Shown here piece by piece: positions 37,108 to 51,200 of a stretch of 64,000 nucleotides of DNA. This DNA comes from Neurospora tetrasperma FGSC 2508 (lineage: Eukaryota > Ascomycota > Sordariomycetes > Sordariales > Sordariaceae). Position numbers and translations under genes: made by a program. Location of the stretch: NCBI RefSeq assembly GCF_000213175.1, contig NW_009799099.1:5213985-5277984 (forward strand). The letters run 5' to 3'. The notes under the pieces are model-generated. The model made no database searches, was not told the origin of the DNA, and saw nothing but the letters and a program-made list of their open reading frames with translations. Numbering within the stretch: position 1 is the first letter of the stretch; every line of letters begins with the position of its first letter.

Positions 37108-38567
37108 ATAATATTCTTTTACCCTTACTATAAAACTATAGCGCCTTATTAGTATAGGGTCCTTCTCTAATTCTCTAAAGGGGAAAACCGTACGGCGTTA
37201 AGCGCCGCCAAATGAAAACCCTTAGCTTTATTTCGGCTATAGCTTACCTACGCCGCTCTTACTTTGCTTATAATTATAACAATTCTTACTTATTACTATA
37301 GTAAATTAATTTCGTCTCTTCCTTTGTTATATTATCCTAATATTAAAATAATAAGAATAATAGGGATATAGTTAAGGACGCCGCCTCCCTTCGCCACTTC
37401 TCTATTATAATTTCTACTACCCCTTCCTCCGCCTTCCTTCTATTTTTTTATCCTATCTTCCCGTCTACGTCCCTACCCCTCCGTTTCGTTACTCCTATTT
37501 ATATTTATTTCCGCCCTATCTATTTATTTTTTAATTTTCGGTTTTACTCTTATTTTTAGTAATATAAGGGCCTTCCCCTCTATTTATATAATCCTCCCTA
37601 TAGCGCCCCTTCCTAATTTCCTTCTACTTCCCTTCTTTTTTATTATAATATCCTTTAAAATAATTTCCTTTAATTATAACCGTCCTAGCCTAATCGATTT
37701 TACTTCCGACCCTAAGGTCTCCTCTCCGGAGGTATTTCCGGGCTCTATAATTTTTCTTAATTTCATAACCCTAATTTATTTAGAATTTACAATATTTTTT
37801 CGAATCCTTTATAGTAATCCGGACTTCTAAATCCCTTAGAACGAGTATATTTATCCTTTTTATCGCTCCCCTTCCTTATACTAATTCCTATAATATTATT
37901 TATAAAATCCCTTACTTTTATTATACTTTAGATTTCGCTACGGTCCTGAGATTTAATAAACGTTCTACCGGTCCCAACGCTTTTCATAGGATTATTACTA
38001 GTAAAACCTACTTCGTTTCGGCTTCCTATAAACTCCGTACACCTCTCCTTCTTACCTTTATTCTTTAATTAATATTTTATTCCTAATTACTAGCCTTTAA
38101 ACTGTAACCTATACTTATACTATTAATAAATATATATTAAATATCCCTATTAGCCTCTATAATACGTATAATATTAATTAATCTATAACCGTTATTACAT
38201 TATTAAATAGCCTGGCTAAATATTATTAAAAATTAAACGCTTTTATTCGTACTATTTAACAATTTACTAAGCGTATATATAATTATTTAGCGCAAAATAG
38301 TCTCCCGAATAATATTATTAACCTTCCCTACGCTCTATACTAAAACGCTACTAACTTCTAGCGGAAGGGTTACTATATACTATACGCAAAGGATATCCTC
38401 TATAGTCGTACTCCCTCCGGCCCTAGTATTAGTAGCGCAATAAATCCAGTTTGCATTTCTTCTAGTTCCAGCAGTAGCGCGATCACTCCCGCGCGCATTA
38501 TATCCAGTCCTAGTAATAGTGGCGCGGCCACTCCTGCTCGTGCGGTCTCCGGTTCTGGTGGTGGTGG
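37108..38567 (-). mobile_element. 5'-truncated LINE (copy 3) nested in LINE copy 2
   Basis: About 1.46 kb containing only the 3' third of the LINE. It is flanked by imperfect duplications (TTTTTATTTATATTGTTA at 37090-37107 and TTTTTATTAATATTATTTA at 38568-38586), and the host LINE sequence continues on both sides. 5' truncation is the normal outcome of target-primed reverse transcription. The truncated end (38430-38567) is almost unmutated and GC-rich, while the 3' end is RIP-altered. Confidence 0.8.
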
Positions 38568-38586
38568 TTTTTATTAATATTATTTA

Positions 38587-41500
38587 ATAGTTTATTAAGT
38601 ATATATATAATTATTTAGTATAAAATGGTCTTCCGAATAATATTACTAGCCTTCCTTACGCTTTATATTATAATACTACTATTTTTTAATAGAAAGGATA
38701 CTATACGTTATATGTAAAAGATATCTTCTATAATTATACTCCCTCCAGCCTTAGTATTAGCGGCGCAATAAACCCGGTTCGTATTACTTTTAATTCTAAT
38801 AGTAGTACAATTATTCCCGTATATATTATATTTTATCTTAATAATAGTAGTATAATTACTCCTATTTATATAGTCTCCGGTTTTAGTAGTAATAATATTA
38901 TAATATTATTGCGAATTAGATTTATATAATAAAGCTTTTCGAAGAGTTTTTTAAGCGTAATTAGGCGTCAAAAAGATAGTACTTCGACTTTTATTATAAT
39001 TATAATATAAATAATATTTATAATTAACACAATTATTTCTTCCCCGTCCCTTTATTTTCTTATTTCAATATCGTTAATAATTTATTCCCTTCTTAGGAAT
39101 ACTTCGTAAATTCTTTATACTATTCCTCCTCTAATTCGATTATTAGACGGTACTCCTTTGATTTACCTAACCTTAGCGCTTATAATAGAATCCTCTCGGC
39201 TTCAATTCTATTACTTAAATAATCCTAAAACTCTTCTTTTATTAATATCTAATTTTTAATATTTAATTAGAAGAGGCATTCTATATTAAAGTAATTTAAA
39301 ATAATATAGGCGAAGGTCTTTTTTTTTAATTTAAAGGTATAATCGGACGTTCAAATACTTAGTACCTTTCTCCGGAAGAGAAAGGCCGGAATTTTATAAT
39401 TTCTATTTTAATTTAGATTAGGAGGGAGTTCTACATTTTAATTAGCGGGTATAATTCGTTATTATTTTCGTCTAACGTTCGAATTCTCCTCTTTTTCTTT
39501 TTTTTCTTCGTATTAACTATATATCATTAAATAGTTTCGCTATTAAATTTAGGGGTAAGGTCGGTAATAGTAGATTTGTATTATTAATTTAATTTAATTA
39601 TTATTACTACTAATTAATAACTATAGTATAATACTTATTCTCTATTTATTATATTCTTTGATTGTTCTTTATAGTTCATAATTATAGGTTTTAAAATTTA
39701 TAATAGTAGTAATAACGTCCCTAATTCCAGAGGGGACCGGCTGCGATGGTTAAAAATCTTTCTATTAATACTTATACTTTAACTTATTTAATTCTAGCAA
39801 TACTATTCTCTAATTTATTAGCGGGTAGCCGACTTCTAATTTATTATATCCGAATATAATTAATTATTTAAATTACCGTTCTTCAAATGAATTTTATTAC
39901 GTCTATACGGGCAAACCTTTCTTTAAAGGTTTAGACTCTTTTATTAAAATAAAAGTCGAATAGTAAATAAAAGGTTTCTATTTCTAAATTTTATACTAGA
40001 ATAGTTTTATACGCCATAATAATAACTTTTAAGTATTTAATTTGATATTTTGCTAGCCTAATTACGATCCCTCGTAATTTCCTATAAATTTCGGTTAATT
40101 AATAGAATATTAAGGCCCTATATATAATAGTACTATAGATATATTTAATATATATTTCCTTATCCGAATAAAAGAACAACCCTACGTTTTTATTATTAAT
40201 TTTATAAATATATTGATTTAAATCTTCATTTTTTATTTTACTGCTTTTATATATATTTAATAATTAAATTTATAATCTAATTAAACCCTTAGGAATCTTA
40301 TTAATTCTATTGGTTAAAATATTATATCCCTAAATTAGAGAATTTCCGTCTTTAGTACCTTTATTTATATAAAATATATTAATTCCGTTTTATTCGCTTC
40401 GAACTTTATATTTTTCGCTGTAGCCTATTTTAAATATATTTCCTATACTACTTATAAGGTCCGGTAGTTTTCTTTAATAGTATAAATCATTATAATAATA
40501 TTAGTATTATTTGTAAAGCTAATTATAATTGTATTTAGGATTATTATTAATTTCTAATATAATACGGTAACAAAGAGAATAAAAAGGATAGGTAAGAGGG
40601 GGGAGCCCTAAAGTATATTTACTATAATAGTATAGGGCGAAATATTTTATTATCAAAGAAAAGAGCGCTTCTTCTATTAGTAATAAAGTTTATTATTTAT
40701 TTAATAATCTATATTGGGAATTATTTTGTCATAGAGTATATAGAAGTTACTTATAGTTAATTTTATTAAATACGCCCTTTAAATTGAGGAGCATAAGGGA
40801 TATTATAGCCCCGAATTTCTAGGCTATATAAATTATATTAGTAACTACCTAAATTATAAACTTTATCAATCGGTTTATTTAGTTATTTATCTAACCCTCC
40901 GACAGGAGGTTAAACTCTTTAATTAATTATATAAATCTCTTAGTTATAAGGGCTTTAAAGGTTTTCATTAATATTATTAAATAGTAATATAAATCTCTAT
41001 ACGTATATTAATTTTTTTTAGGTAGCGCCTTTTTGAAACTTTTTAGGGATAATTACTCTTATATTTTTAAATCATTATAGGAAATATTTAAATCGGAGGC
41101 TAATAGTTATTAAATATATTATTGCTTATTAGAATATTTATTCGTACAATTTCAAAAATTTATTTGAATACTAATCGACGCCTAGGGTTTTATTAATACT
41201 ATTTAGGAGAGGACGTTTTAAATATCTTCCATAATAATTAATTTACTAATAATTATCGGATTGACGCTATTTATTAAGTCTATTCAATTTGGTAAATATT
41301 CTATTAGAATATTTACCTTTAGGAAGAAACAATCGGTAAAAATTTCGGCCTTACTATTATAATTTTCGATTTTTATTACCCTTTTACAAATTCGGAGGGT
41401 TAATAATTTAGGTAGGTTTATTAAATAATAATTTTAAGTCCGGGCTTATTTCTCTAGAAGTTAGAATTAATTCCGGTTCTTTGAAGCTTCGGCGACGCCT

Positions 41501-44315
41501 TTGTATTATATAGTCTACTATATTTTTAAAATAATCTTCTTCTTTTTTATTATTATTTCAACGAACTCCCTCTAATTAAATAGTATTTAATATTTAAATT
41601 ATATCTAATACTTCTACTATATTTCCTTTATAACTATTTTATATTCTAATATTTATTAAATTATTCTCCTCTTCCGATTTTTCTTCTAATATAGGACGAA
41701 TTCCTCCGTAATACTAGTAAATTCTCTATCGAATTTATAAAAACCTTATTCGAGCTCCTCTATTGTATTAATCCTTTCCGGGACTATAATCCGTTTTTCT
41801 ATTACTTCCTTTACTTTTACTATATTTAAACTCTAATTATAACGACCTTCCTCTTCTACCCTCCTATTTTTTCTTCTTATTTAAATTTAAACTCCCTAAG
41901 GGTAATAATTTAAATTAATTTATTCGTACTATTATATTCCCTAATATTCGGCCTTAATCCTAGGTCATAATTATATATAATTAATTATTCTAGTTCTTTC
42001 TCCTTATATTATATTACTAAACTTTATTAATTTACTACGGAGGGTAAATAAATTAACCTTCTAACGTTATATTTATATAAAAAGGTATATAGCCTTTAGG
42101 CTAATCCTATTCTTTAAATCCTAATTAGGATAATAGAATTTAAAGTCCCCGACGGTAACGATTTAATTTCCTATTAAATAAGGGCTTAGCTTTAAACAAT
42201 TCGAAGAGTAGGGATCCTTATTAATATTCTAATATTCTTTATATTAGGATAGGTAAATAAATAGAATAGATAATCGTAGGATCCCTTAGGTTTTTAAATA
42301 TTATTATAGTCCAATCCTTTCCAATCTCGATGTCGAAATCCTTTAGGTTCTATTTTTTATTTATATATATTACCGCCCTTCCGTTTTCTAAATAACTAAC
42401 TCTAAAATACTTCCCGCCCCTAGGATAATAAATATCCCTATTTAAATTTCTACCCGGCTCCTAAATCGCTATAATATTATAAGTCTCCTTTTATTCAAAT
42501 AGAAGCTTCCCTCTTTTATATAATATCCTTATATTTTGATAGAATATTTTTAATTAAATTATTAATCACCCTAAAATAGGCTTCTTATAAATCCTTTAAC
42601 GGAAAATCAGGGTATTACTTCTCTTAAGGCAATTATAACTGTATAAATACTATTACTATTATATATTTAATTCCCTATATTCTAAGAGTATAAGTAATAT
42701 ATATTTATTAGGCCTTATTAGGTTAAAAGTTTCGGTCGGGGGGTCGGGCCGACGATTTTTCTCGGCCGCCCTCTCTTTATACTTCTTCTAATTTATTTCT
42801 CTAGGGTAATAATAATATAAAAACTAGGAGGGGTATTTAGTAGGTTACCTTCCTTTATAATCTCTATTACCGGCTCTAATACCTTTCCGGCCGGGTTCTT
42901 ACGAGGGGGGGTAAATATCCGTAGCCTTTCAGCGTACGCAATAAACGCCTTTATAATAATTTTCCGGAGAAGGGGGTACTCTTTATAATTATAAATAAAG
43001 TATCCCTTCTTCTTATATAATTTATAATAGACGAATAATTTATTTTTATTTGATAAATAATTCACTTCATTAAAACTATCTCTTTTATATTTAATTTTAC
43101 TATATTAGGTATGAATATCTTCCTAGCGTTAGAATTTTACTATATATCCAATGCTTTAATATTTAAAATATTATTGGACGTTATTCGAAGTCTAAAATAG
43201 TTTATAAGGGTATACGCCGCTATCCTAGAGGAAGAAATTATCTTAAAGGAAGTTCGCTGCTTTTAAAATAGTAATTTTTACTAGGAATAAACCTTTATTC
43301 TCTCCCTCCCTTCTTTTCTAAGGCTGAATTTTTATGGTAGTTACTTCCCTATTCTTATCCTTTGCTGTATTTATTAATACCTCTAATATAATATAAATAT
43401 TAATACTATTTTAGAATACCCTCTGGACTAATATATTTATAGTATTTATAATAACGAAGGCCTCCTTACTAAAGACCTTCGTAGCTTATATTTAGTTTTA
43501 CTAGTATTAATTGCGTATAGATTTATTAAAGATAATTATATAATCTTTAGATATTAGTATTTTAATAACTATTCTAACTATTAAATTTAGTTTCTTCCAG
43601 CTCAGTCGCTATAGCCGTCTTTATATCTTCGTTTAAATAATTTATAAACTTAGCGGTAATAATTACTCCTTAAATAAATTACCGTTCGAAATTAGAGAGA
43701 ATAAACTTTCTAATAATGATAATAAATAATTATTAATGGGTAGTACTAATCTTACTTAGAATAACTTTTGCTATAATATCGGTCTATCGTTTTAGTACCT
43801 CCTAAGTACCTTTCTTAATCTCCTTTAAAATATCCTTCTTTAAATTATTAAAACCCTTTTTAATAATAAATTAGTCAGTTCTAACTTTATTAACTTTAGG
43901 TTATATAGATTTACTTTTTCTCATACGAATTTACGCGAATTCGAAAAATAATTTTTAAACCTAATATCGGTCCTCGGTTGTAACGATATTGTAGTCTATA
44001 GATTTATTCGCTCTAATAATAAACTTCTTCAATATTTTATTATTTTTCTCTATTTTATCCGAGGTCTTTGCAATAAATATAGTTTCGGGATTATTATATA
44101 TAGAAATTTCTACGAGCGGGTTGTAGGTGCTGTTTTCGAACCTATGAATATTATTATTTATAGCTATTAGTAACGACGATATAATACTGTCGTTGTATTC
44201 GTTGTAGGATATTGTAAGGGACGTAAACGACCCTCCTAAATCGATTACTGTTATTAATTTTCGTTTTGGAGTACTCTTCGACCAGAAATTGGCGTTTCTG
44301 GTTTCGGCGTCGTTT
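38587..44315 (-). pseudogene. LINE copy 2 coding region (ORF1, endonuclease, reverse transcriptase)
   Basis: From 44315 down: ORF1, including an open stretch at 42793-43065 whose knuckle-like part (YKLYKKKGYFIYNYKE) is a RIP-altered CCHC finger and is followed by RKNPAGKVLEPVIEII; an APE-type endonuclease region near 42450-42100; and reverse transcriptase with the QGSPL-type block near 40600 and the FxNNTNI-type catalytic block near 40520-40490, where both Asp codons now read Asn. The same order holds in LINE copy 1. It is dead in all frames. Confidence 0.65.
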
Positions 44316-44364
44316 AGTAATTTATTATAGTTCCGATACTTATTCCTTTAAAATTATAATAATA

Positions 44365-45942
44365 ATAATATTCTTTAACCCTAATTATATAATTATAGCG
44401 CCTTATTAATATAGGGCCCTTCTCCAATTCTCTAGAAGGGAAAATTATATAGCGTTAAACGCCGCCGAATGAAAACCCCTAATTTTATTTTAATTGTAAT
44501 TTACCTATACCGCTCCTACTTTATTTATAATTATAAAAATTCTTACATACTACTGTAACTAACTAATTTTATCTCTTCCTTCGCTATATTATTCTAATAC
44601 TAAAATAATAAAAGTAATAGGAATATAATTAGGGACGTCGCTTTCCTTCACCGCTTCTTTATTTCAACCTTTATTACCCCTTCCTCTACTTTCCTCCTAC
44701 TTTTCTATCCTATTTTCCTATCTATATCCCTATTCCTCCGCCTTATCCCCTATTTATATTTACTTCTACCCTATCTCTTTACTTCCTACCCTTTAATTCT
44801 ACCTATATTTATAATAATATAAAAGCCTTTTCCTCTAATTATATAATCCTTCCTACAGCGCCCCTTCCTAACTTTCTCCTATTTTCCTTTTTCCCTATTA
44901 TAACATTCTTTAAAATAATTTCCTCTAATTATAACCGTCCTAACCCAATCAACTTCACCTCCAATCCTAAAGTCTCCTCCCCAATAGCATTTCCAGGCTT
45001 TATAACTTCTCCTAATTTTATAGCCCCAATTTACTTAAAACCCGTAATATTTTCTTATATCCTTCGTAAGAATCCGGATCTCCAAATCCCCTAAAACTAA
45101 TATACTTATCCTTTCTAATATTCTTAATCCTTATACTAATTCGTATAATATTATTTATAAAATCCCTTACTTCTATTATACTTTGAATTTTACTACAATC
45201 TTAAAATCTAATTAGAAACCTACCGGTCCCAACGTTTTTTGTAAAATTATTACTAATAAAACCTACCTTATTTCAACTTCCTATAAATTCTATATCCTTC
45301 TCTTTCTCGCCCTTCTTTTCTAATTAGCATTTTATTCCTAATTACCAACCTCCAAACTACAACCTATATTTATACTATTAGCAAATATATATTAAACATT
45401 CCTAGTAATCTTTATAACATCCGCAATACTATTTAATCTATAATTATTACCGTAAATTAAATAACCTAACCAAATATTATTAAAAATTAAATACCTTCGT
45501 TTATAATATTTAATAATTTACTAAGTATATATATAATCGTTTGGTATAAAATAATTTCCTAAATAATATTACTAGCCTTCTCCGTACTCTATACTATAAT
45601 ACTACTATGTTCCAATAGATAGAATATTATATATTATATATAAAGAATATCCTCTATAATCGTACTCCCTCCGGCCCTAATATTAATAGTACAATAAACC
45701 CAATTTATATTACTTTTAATTCTAATAGTAGTATAATTACTCCTATACGTATTATATCCAGTCTTAATAATAGTAGTACAACTACTCCTACTTATACAAT
45801 CTCCGGCTCTAATAATAATAATACTACCCTTAATAACCCTACAACTATTAATACTCCCGGCCGCCCCATTATAAATAATACTTGAATTCAATAGTATTAT
45901 AATATTACTATAAACTAAACTTATATTATAGAATTTCTTAAA
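44365..45942 (-). mobile_element. 5'-truncated LINE fragment (copy 4)
   Basis: Begins with the same 3'-end block as the other LINEs (ATAATATTCTTTAACCC) and runs through the Ser/Asn-rich low-complexity region, homologous to 21330-21560, before stopping at about 45942. I found no convincing target duplication. It abuts a MULE-type terminal sequence, so its end may have been cut by that element. The open frame at 45634-45960 is a chance frame across the serine-rich region. Confidence 0.75.
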
Positions 45943-46120
45943 GGGAAAGCCTCCTCGCACCCTGTCGAATCCTACACGTACCCTCCCCTACATAATAACA
46001 GCTGACATATAATACCGGCCATTTAAGCTAGTAATCTAGGGATTTCTAATGTTTTGAATATAGCGTTGGAAATCCTAGTCTTTAAGATAGCTACATTCTA
46101 CCTATAACTTCGTTAATTAA
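45943..46120. mobile_element. Orphan MULE-type terminal end
   Basis: Starts GGGAAAGCCTCCTCGCACCC, then TCCTACACGTACCCTCCCCT and ACAGCTGACAT, paralleling the left end of the MULE at 17250 (GGGAAAACCTCC…TCCTACATGTACGCACCCCC…CAGCTGATGACAT). No matching right end is visible, and the MITE at 46129 lies just inside. It is probably the remains of a further family member. Confidence 0.5.
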
Positions 46121-46128
46121 ATAATTTA

Positions 46129-46592
46129 GAGTTAATTCACCGATACGTACTAAAAACTTATAGGTACGTACTTTTGGGATTTAATAGTTAATATGTAGAT
46201 TATTTTGATCTTTAGCGGGTAAGCAGATCCGATAGTACTAATCTAATAATACTAATTTAGTAATACTTTTATAGAATTAAGGGGTTTCCCTATTCTACCC
46301 TAGTTTTAATATTTATATTTAATAGTTTAGAGTAGTAGTGTACTAGTACAAAGTATTGGTATAAAGTATCAGTATAAAATATTAGTATAAAGTATTAGTA
46401 TAATTGGCCGTGTAAAAGATAGGGAGAAGAAATGATTACTAAAGTTAGAGGGGATATTGCGTGTATTGAAAAGACGAAATTTTGCGGGTAAAAACGGGAA
46501 TTTTATTGTTAGGTGTTATTAATTAAACTGCCCTATGTTTTTGGTGGGGGTACGTATTTATAAGTTTTTGGTACGTATCGGTAAGTTAATTT
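46129..46592. mobile_element. 464-bp MULE-type MITE
   Basis: Terminal inverted repeats of about 40 bp (left GAGTTAATTCACCGATACGT, right complement AAATTAACTTACCGATACGT) and a perfect 8-bp duplication ATAATTTA at 46121-46128 and 46593-46600. Near the right end, AAAAGACGAAATTTTGCGGG matches the subterminal block of the MULE family in reverse. It is more mutated than the MITEs at 9401 and 20625, so it is older or more exposed to RIP. Confidence 0.88.
46350..46402. repeat. 13-bp tandem repeat inside the MITE
   Basis: Four imperfect units of AAAGTATTAGTAT. Confidence 0.8.
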
Positions 46593-46600
46593 ATAATTTA

Positions 46601-47804
46601 GTAATACTTTTATAGTATTAAAGCTTTTATATTATAATGTATAGTTTAAATACTCTGAATGTTTAATAATTTAGAGACTTTGTTAGACGAAGGTAATAAA
46701 AATATTTCAATAGGCGCTTTACTTTTGACCTTCTCCTTCTACTATACCTCCCGAATTCTTTTTATTTAGTATTTAGTTAACTTTGTATGCTCCTCCTCCT
46801 CCTCCTCCTTATTATTAATTACTTTAATACAATTATATACTTCGTGTTAGGATACCAAAGGACCACCGCCTCGGGCACCGGGAACCGGCCGGTATAGGCA
46901 CGGAAGGAGACTCGGGACCGCTAGGGATAGAATACTATAACGCTATGATACTAACGCTCTCTATCGTCTTACTAGGCTTTTACTTAAAAGTATTAGGACA
47001 ACCGATACCTCCCTTCGCTTTATTAACCTCTAGTTCGGGAGTATTAGGATATTCGATAAGATAGGGTTACGAAGGGGATATTCCGGCGCTATATCGTGGC
47101 GGTACGCTAGTTTGGAGCTCTATAACTACTAGCTACGTCGGAGTAGAGTTTGTACAAATATAAAAATAGTCCGAATAGGCGTCCTTTATTATAGTCTGTA
47201 ACTATTAATATATTTTTGAATTGACCTTTAATTTGATATCCTTTACGTATAGCCACGACTGTAGTCACCTCAACCTACCTTTCCCTTACATCCTAATAAT
47301 TAGATAGGGGAAACGAAAGTTTATATATTATTAGCGAAAATGTTAAGACGGATAAACATCCTCCTTATTTATTAAAATACTACCTTCCCTATTTTTATTA
47401 AAGATTCTCTCTATTTTATATATATAAGGGAGGCTATATTAGGTATATAAATTATTAATATATAGTTTTAGCGGAGTATTATATGAACTTTTAGCGGTAG
47501 GGAGGTACGTATTGAAGTTTTAGTACTATTATTTAATTATATTTAACGCCTAAACAATTAATTCTAATAGGGTTATTTCTATTTATTTATTACCTATTTA
47601 TTTAACCCGTTTATAAAAAGTAAAGGTACTAAACTTCTCCTTAAAGTATTTATACCGGGTAATTATATAAGTAATATAAGTATTATAGAAAATCAATAAG
47701 ATTGCTGCATATAAAGAAATTATATAATTTTTAGGAATGATTATTAAATTTATTTGGCAATATAGTATATTAATTATAATTAAGATAATTTTTCGTATAG
47801 TACC
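46601..47804. other. Unassigned region with a (CTC)n run and a GC-rich patch
   Basis: No gene seen. A (CTC)n run lies at 46789-46810. At 46845 a weakly mutated GC-rich patch begins TGTTAGGATACCAAAGGACC and runs to about 46960. It looks like the start of a long terminal repeat but has no visible partner. The remainder is RIP-altered. The open frame on the minus strand at 47598-47852 has no recognisable content. Confidence 0.4.
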
Positions 47805-48292
47805 TGTTATAGCATGGCTGGACGAGAGCCTAGAGCACTGGCCTCTGGGCACTATAATACATCGGATGGAATGAGGCTCATATTCTTATCGATAAGATTT
47901 ACGGATCGGGAAGGCGGCGACGAATGGCAGATCTGGCTGATATGCCTAGATTAGTAATGCTATCGTTTGTTTATCTCCTTTTCCTTCTTTATACTTAATA
48001 TTACTTTAATTTGTGGCTTCTAATTTTATTATTTTATTACTCGTAGGATCACGCTTTTATATAATATTAAGTGTCATCCTTTGACCGGGGATGGTATTAA
48101 AATATCCTACTGTAAATCAGCGAGCACCGAGCAGCTAATCTATTTAATTGGATTACGGTTAGTTATTATAATCTTTGGATAAGAAGGATTATTAAGTCTT
48201 ACGATAGACGTTCTACCGCGGTAAACGGAGTGAGTACTTTAATCCCCCCCAGCGCCCGCCCTTCGGATTAAGTTAATTATATAATATCTAAC
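47805..48292 (+). repeat. Probable 5' LTR of gypsy C
   Basis: Lies directly before the primer-binding-site-like sequence and ends CTAACA. The start is put at 47805 (TGTTATAGCATGG), where weakly mutated sequence begins. An alternative start is 46845 (TGTTAG…), which would pair better with CTAACA but gives a 1.45-kb LTR. I could not match either to a right-hand LTR. Confidence 0.4.
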
Positions 48293-51200
48293 ATTGGCGC
48301 CCCAAACTTATTACTATTCGTTATATTACTAGTTTTATTAACTTCGTTGTCTCCTTTACTATAAGACGACAGATTGTATTACGAATAAGAAACGGATCTG
48401 TTCGATCAAATTTAGAATAATAAGGGGTTTAGCCCTATTATTAAATTATTTAACCTATTTATATAATTAAGCGGTTGTACTGATACTTCGAGCCCGGATC
48501 CTTTTAATATAGATTCTAACTCCTACCCGGACGCGGCGTTTACTCCGGGACCTAATGCCTTTTACAATCCTTAGGGTCCCTAGACTCTTATAAAGTCTAC
48601 TTCTTACCGGGCCCCTAAAATAGAAGACGATTTATTCGAATATACTTTAAGTAAGGTTCACGAATTAATATCCCCTTAGAATATATTCCGTAAGGTTTAA
48701 AAGAAATTAAAGGGAAAGGGTAAAATTGTACCGGACTTAGTAAAAAAGGGATTTAGTACTAGTAAACCGTCGAAAATCCCTCGGTTTGTAAAGGCTTTTT
48801 ACAATTTAAGCGCCAATTAAAGCTTTCGGCTAACGGTCCTAGACCCGGACCGTTTATACTATATATTTAATACGAAGGTCTAATAATATACTTAGAACCC
48901 CTACCCAACAATCTTAATAAAAGAAGAGATAGAAATTACCCTTATAAATGCCGGGGCCTTAATTAAGGATTGTAATATATAAACTACTATATTAGATTTA
49001 AGGAATTATTATTTATAAGGCCTATACCCCTATACTAAATTCCCTCGCTTTATACTTAATTGTAAAGAGTTAGTAGAGGAAGTTAGGATCCAGACCGATG
49101 CAATCGACGAGGTATAGAAGGACGAAAAGAACGAAAATATTGTTCTTTTCTAACCAATTGCGCGTTCGGCCGAGACAAACCCCAACTTCGGTATATATAA
49201 ATTTAATATCGTATATTAGTTTTTCAATAAAAAACTATTCTATTAGGCTTATAAATTCGAACCTTTAATTATTTAGGAAAAGTTTTATATAAAGGTAATA
49301 CTAAACAAAATAGCTAACAATTTGTTATACAATTTCCTAACCCTTTTCGAATAGGCTTATTAGGATATAGTTTATTTAGATTCCTAAGTACTTTACTTTT
49401 CAAATTAAACCTATTAATTTAATTAAGAGAACAAATATCTTAGCCGAGAATCCTTTAAATTGGGTATAGTGTTAACGGATACTAGGCGCTAATTTAAATA
49501 ATTAAAAGAGAAACGACCCGTTAGCAATATTAATAAAATTCCCCCGCAATTTAAAACCTAGTTCAAAATACTAGAGAAGTAAAATTGGCTCCTTACTTAA
49601 ACGATCCGTTGGTTTACTATATTGCCCCTACTATTAGGAACCGGCGACGAAGGGTAAATCATAATTTAGAAACGTAATATCGAGAAGCAGAGTGTAAAGT
49701 TTAAAGTTAAAACGGTTAGGTACATAAAAAGAAGTAGCGGTAGCTACCCGGAAGCTAAAATATATTCTATCTCCTACTATTTTAAAATAATCGAACTAAT
49801 ATATATCTATACCTATAACGACCCGCCTAACGGCGGTAATAATCCGTTGGATAATAATAATCCGTTAAACGGAGGAGGGGACTCCGATAGCCAACTACTA
49901 ATATAACTCCTACCTATACTGTTAATTCGGAGTACTAATAAATTCTCTCTAATTAATCCAGTTATACCTATGCCGAAAAGAGAAAAGAGGTCTATAAAAG
50001 TACCTAATATAAATAAGTTTAATAATAATCCTTAGGCTAATAAGGTATCTTTCGACGTTTAGATCTTGTAAATGAGAAATAAATTGAGAGTAAATGCGGA
50101 TTATTTCTAAAATAAAAAAGCTAAGATTAGCGAAGTATTATTGAGATTGGGAGGTTCCGTAGCTAAGGGTATTCTTCCTTACCTTAATAGAACTTACCCC
50201 GAGGCTATATAGACTGTAAATAAACTATTAGATTATTTATAGAGTAATTACTATAATTATAACGCTTAGGAAAAGGCTATATAGGATTTTAAGAAGTTGA
50301 GGATAAAACCTTCCAATAGGTTCTAGGTTTTTAAGGTAGTATTCGTACGCCTAGCCGGTTAATACTATATTCTTTACGAACATTAGAAAAGTAATATAAA
50401 GTATAAAGTCCCTAAAGAATTATGTATATTAGCCGAAACTATATATCTAAAAAATAATACTACTTTCGAAAATTACTTTCGACTATTATAAGAATTAGAT
50501 CCTAGCATTAAGTAAGAGGATTGGAGGAAACTAGCCAAAGCTCCTCCTCCCTTTAAGAAATTTCGAAAATATATTCCTATTAATATACTTAAATATTAAC
50601 GACCTACTTTCGAAGAGATAAAGAAGTTAACGGCGGAGAACCGGTATTTTAATTACTATAAAGTAGATTACTACTTAGATACGTATTTAGAAAAAGTTAA
50701 AATTAGAAGTAAGATAAATATATTAGAAACTGGATTTAATATAATAGCGGACTATACTTAAAGCGGTAATTACAGATAGGAAGACGCTACTACTACGCCC
50801 AAGGGTTCGGGATTAAGGACGAATTTTAAAGTAGAAAAGTTAAGTAGTAACCGCGGGAGCGGGGAAAATACTTCGGGATTAGACTTGGATTTAGAAAATT
50901 AAACGCCTAAGGAGAAAATTCTACTCTAGCGGAGGTTTCTATTAGTAGTATAAATAAGAGGGAATAATAAATTAGTAATAAATATCCAAATTTCAATTTA
51001 AAGGGCTATTTAGGAAGCGGCCACTCCTTCCTAGTATTTTATATTATAGTTTATAATAGATTATCTACTATTATACAACGTACACTGGTAGAAATAGGAG
51101 CTGATATTTATATTATTATAAATTATTTATTTGTAAGTAAATTAAAGAAAAGATTATATTTAGAAAAATATAACGACTTTAATCCGAGGTATATAACCCC

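Larger units (their letters stand above)
35958..44315 (-). mobile_element. LINE (Tad1-type) copy 2, full length, with a nested LINE
   Basis: Perfect 14-bp target duplications AGTAATTTATTATA at 35944-35957 and 44316-44329 bound it. The 5' end (minus strand) starts at 44315 with the same GC-rich sequence as LINE copy 1. The 3' end is the shared ATAATATTCTTTT…/GCGCCTTATTAGTAT block. A second, truncated LINE of the same family is inserted at 37108-38567. Without it the element is about 6.9 kb. Confidence 0.88.

Noticed and set aside
45634-45960. 108-codon serine/isoleucine-rich frame on the minus strand
   Set aside because: It crosses the low-complexity part of a LINE fragment. The homologous region in other LINE copies is not open in that frame.
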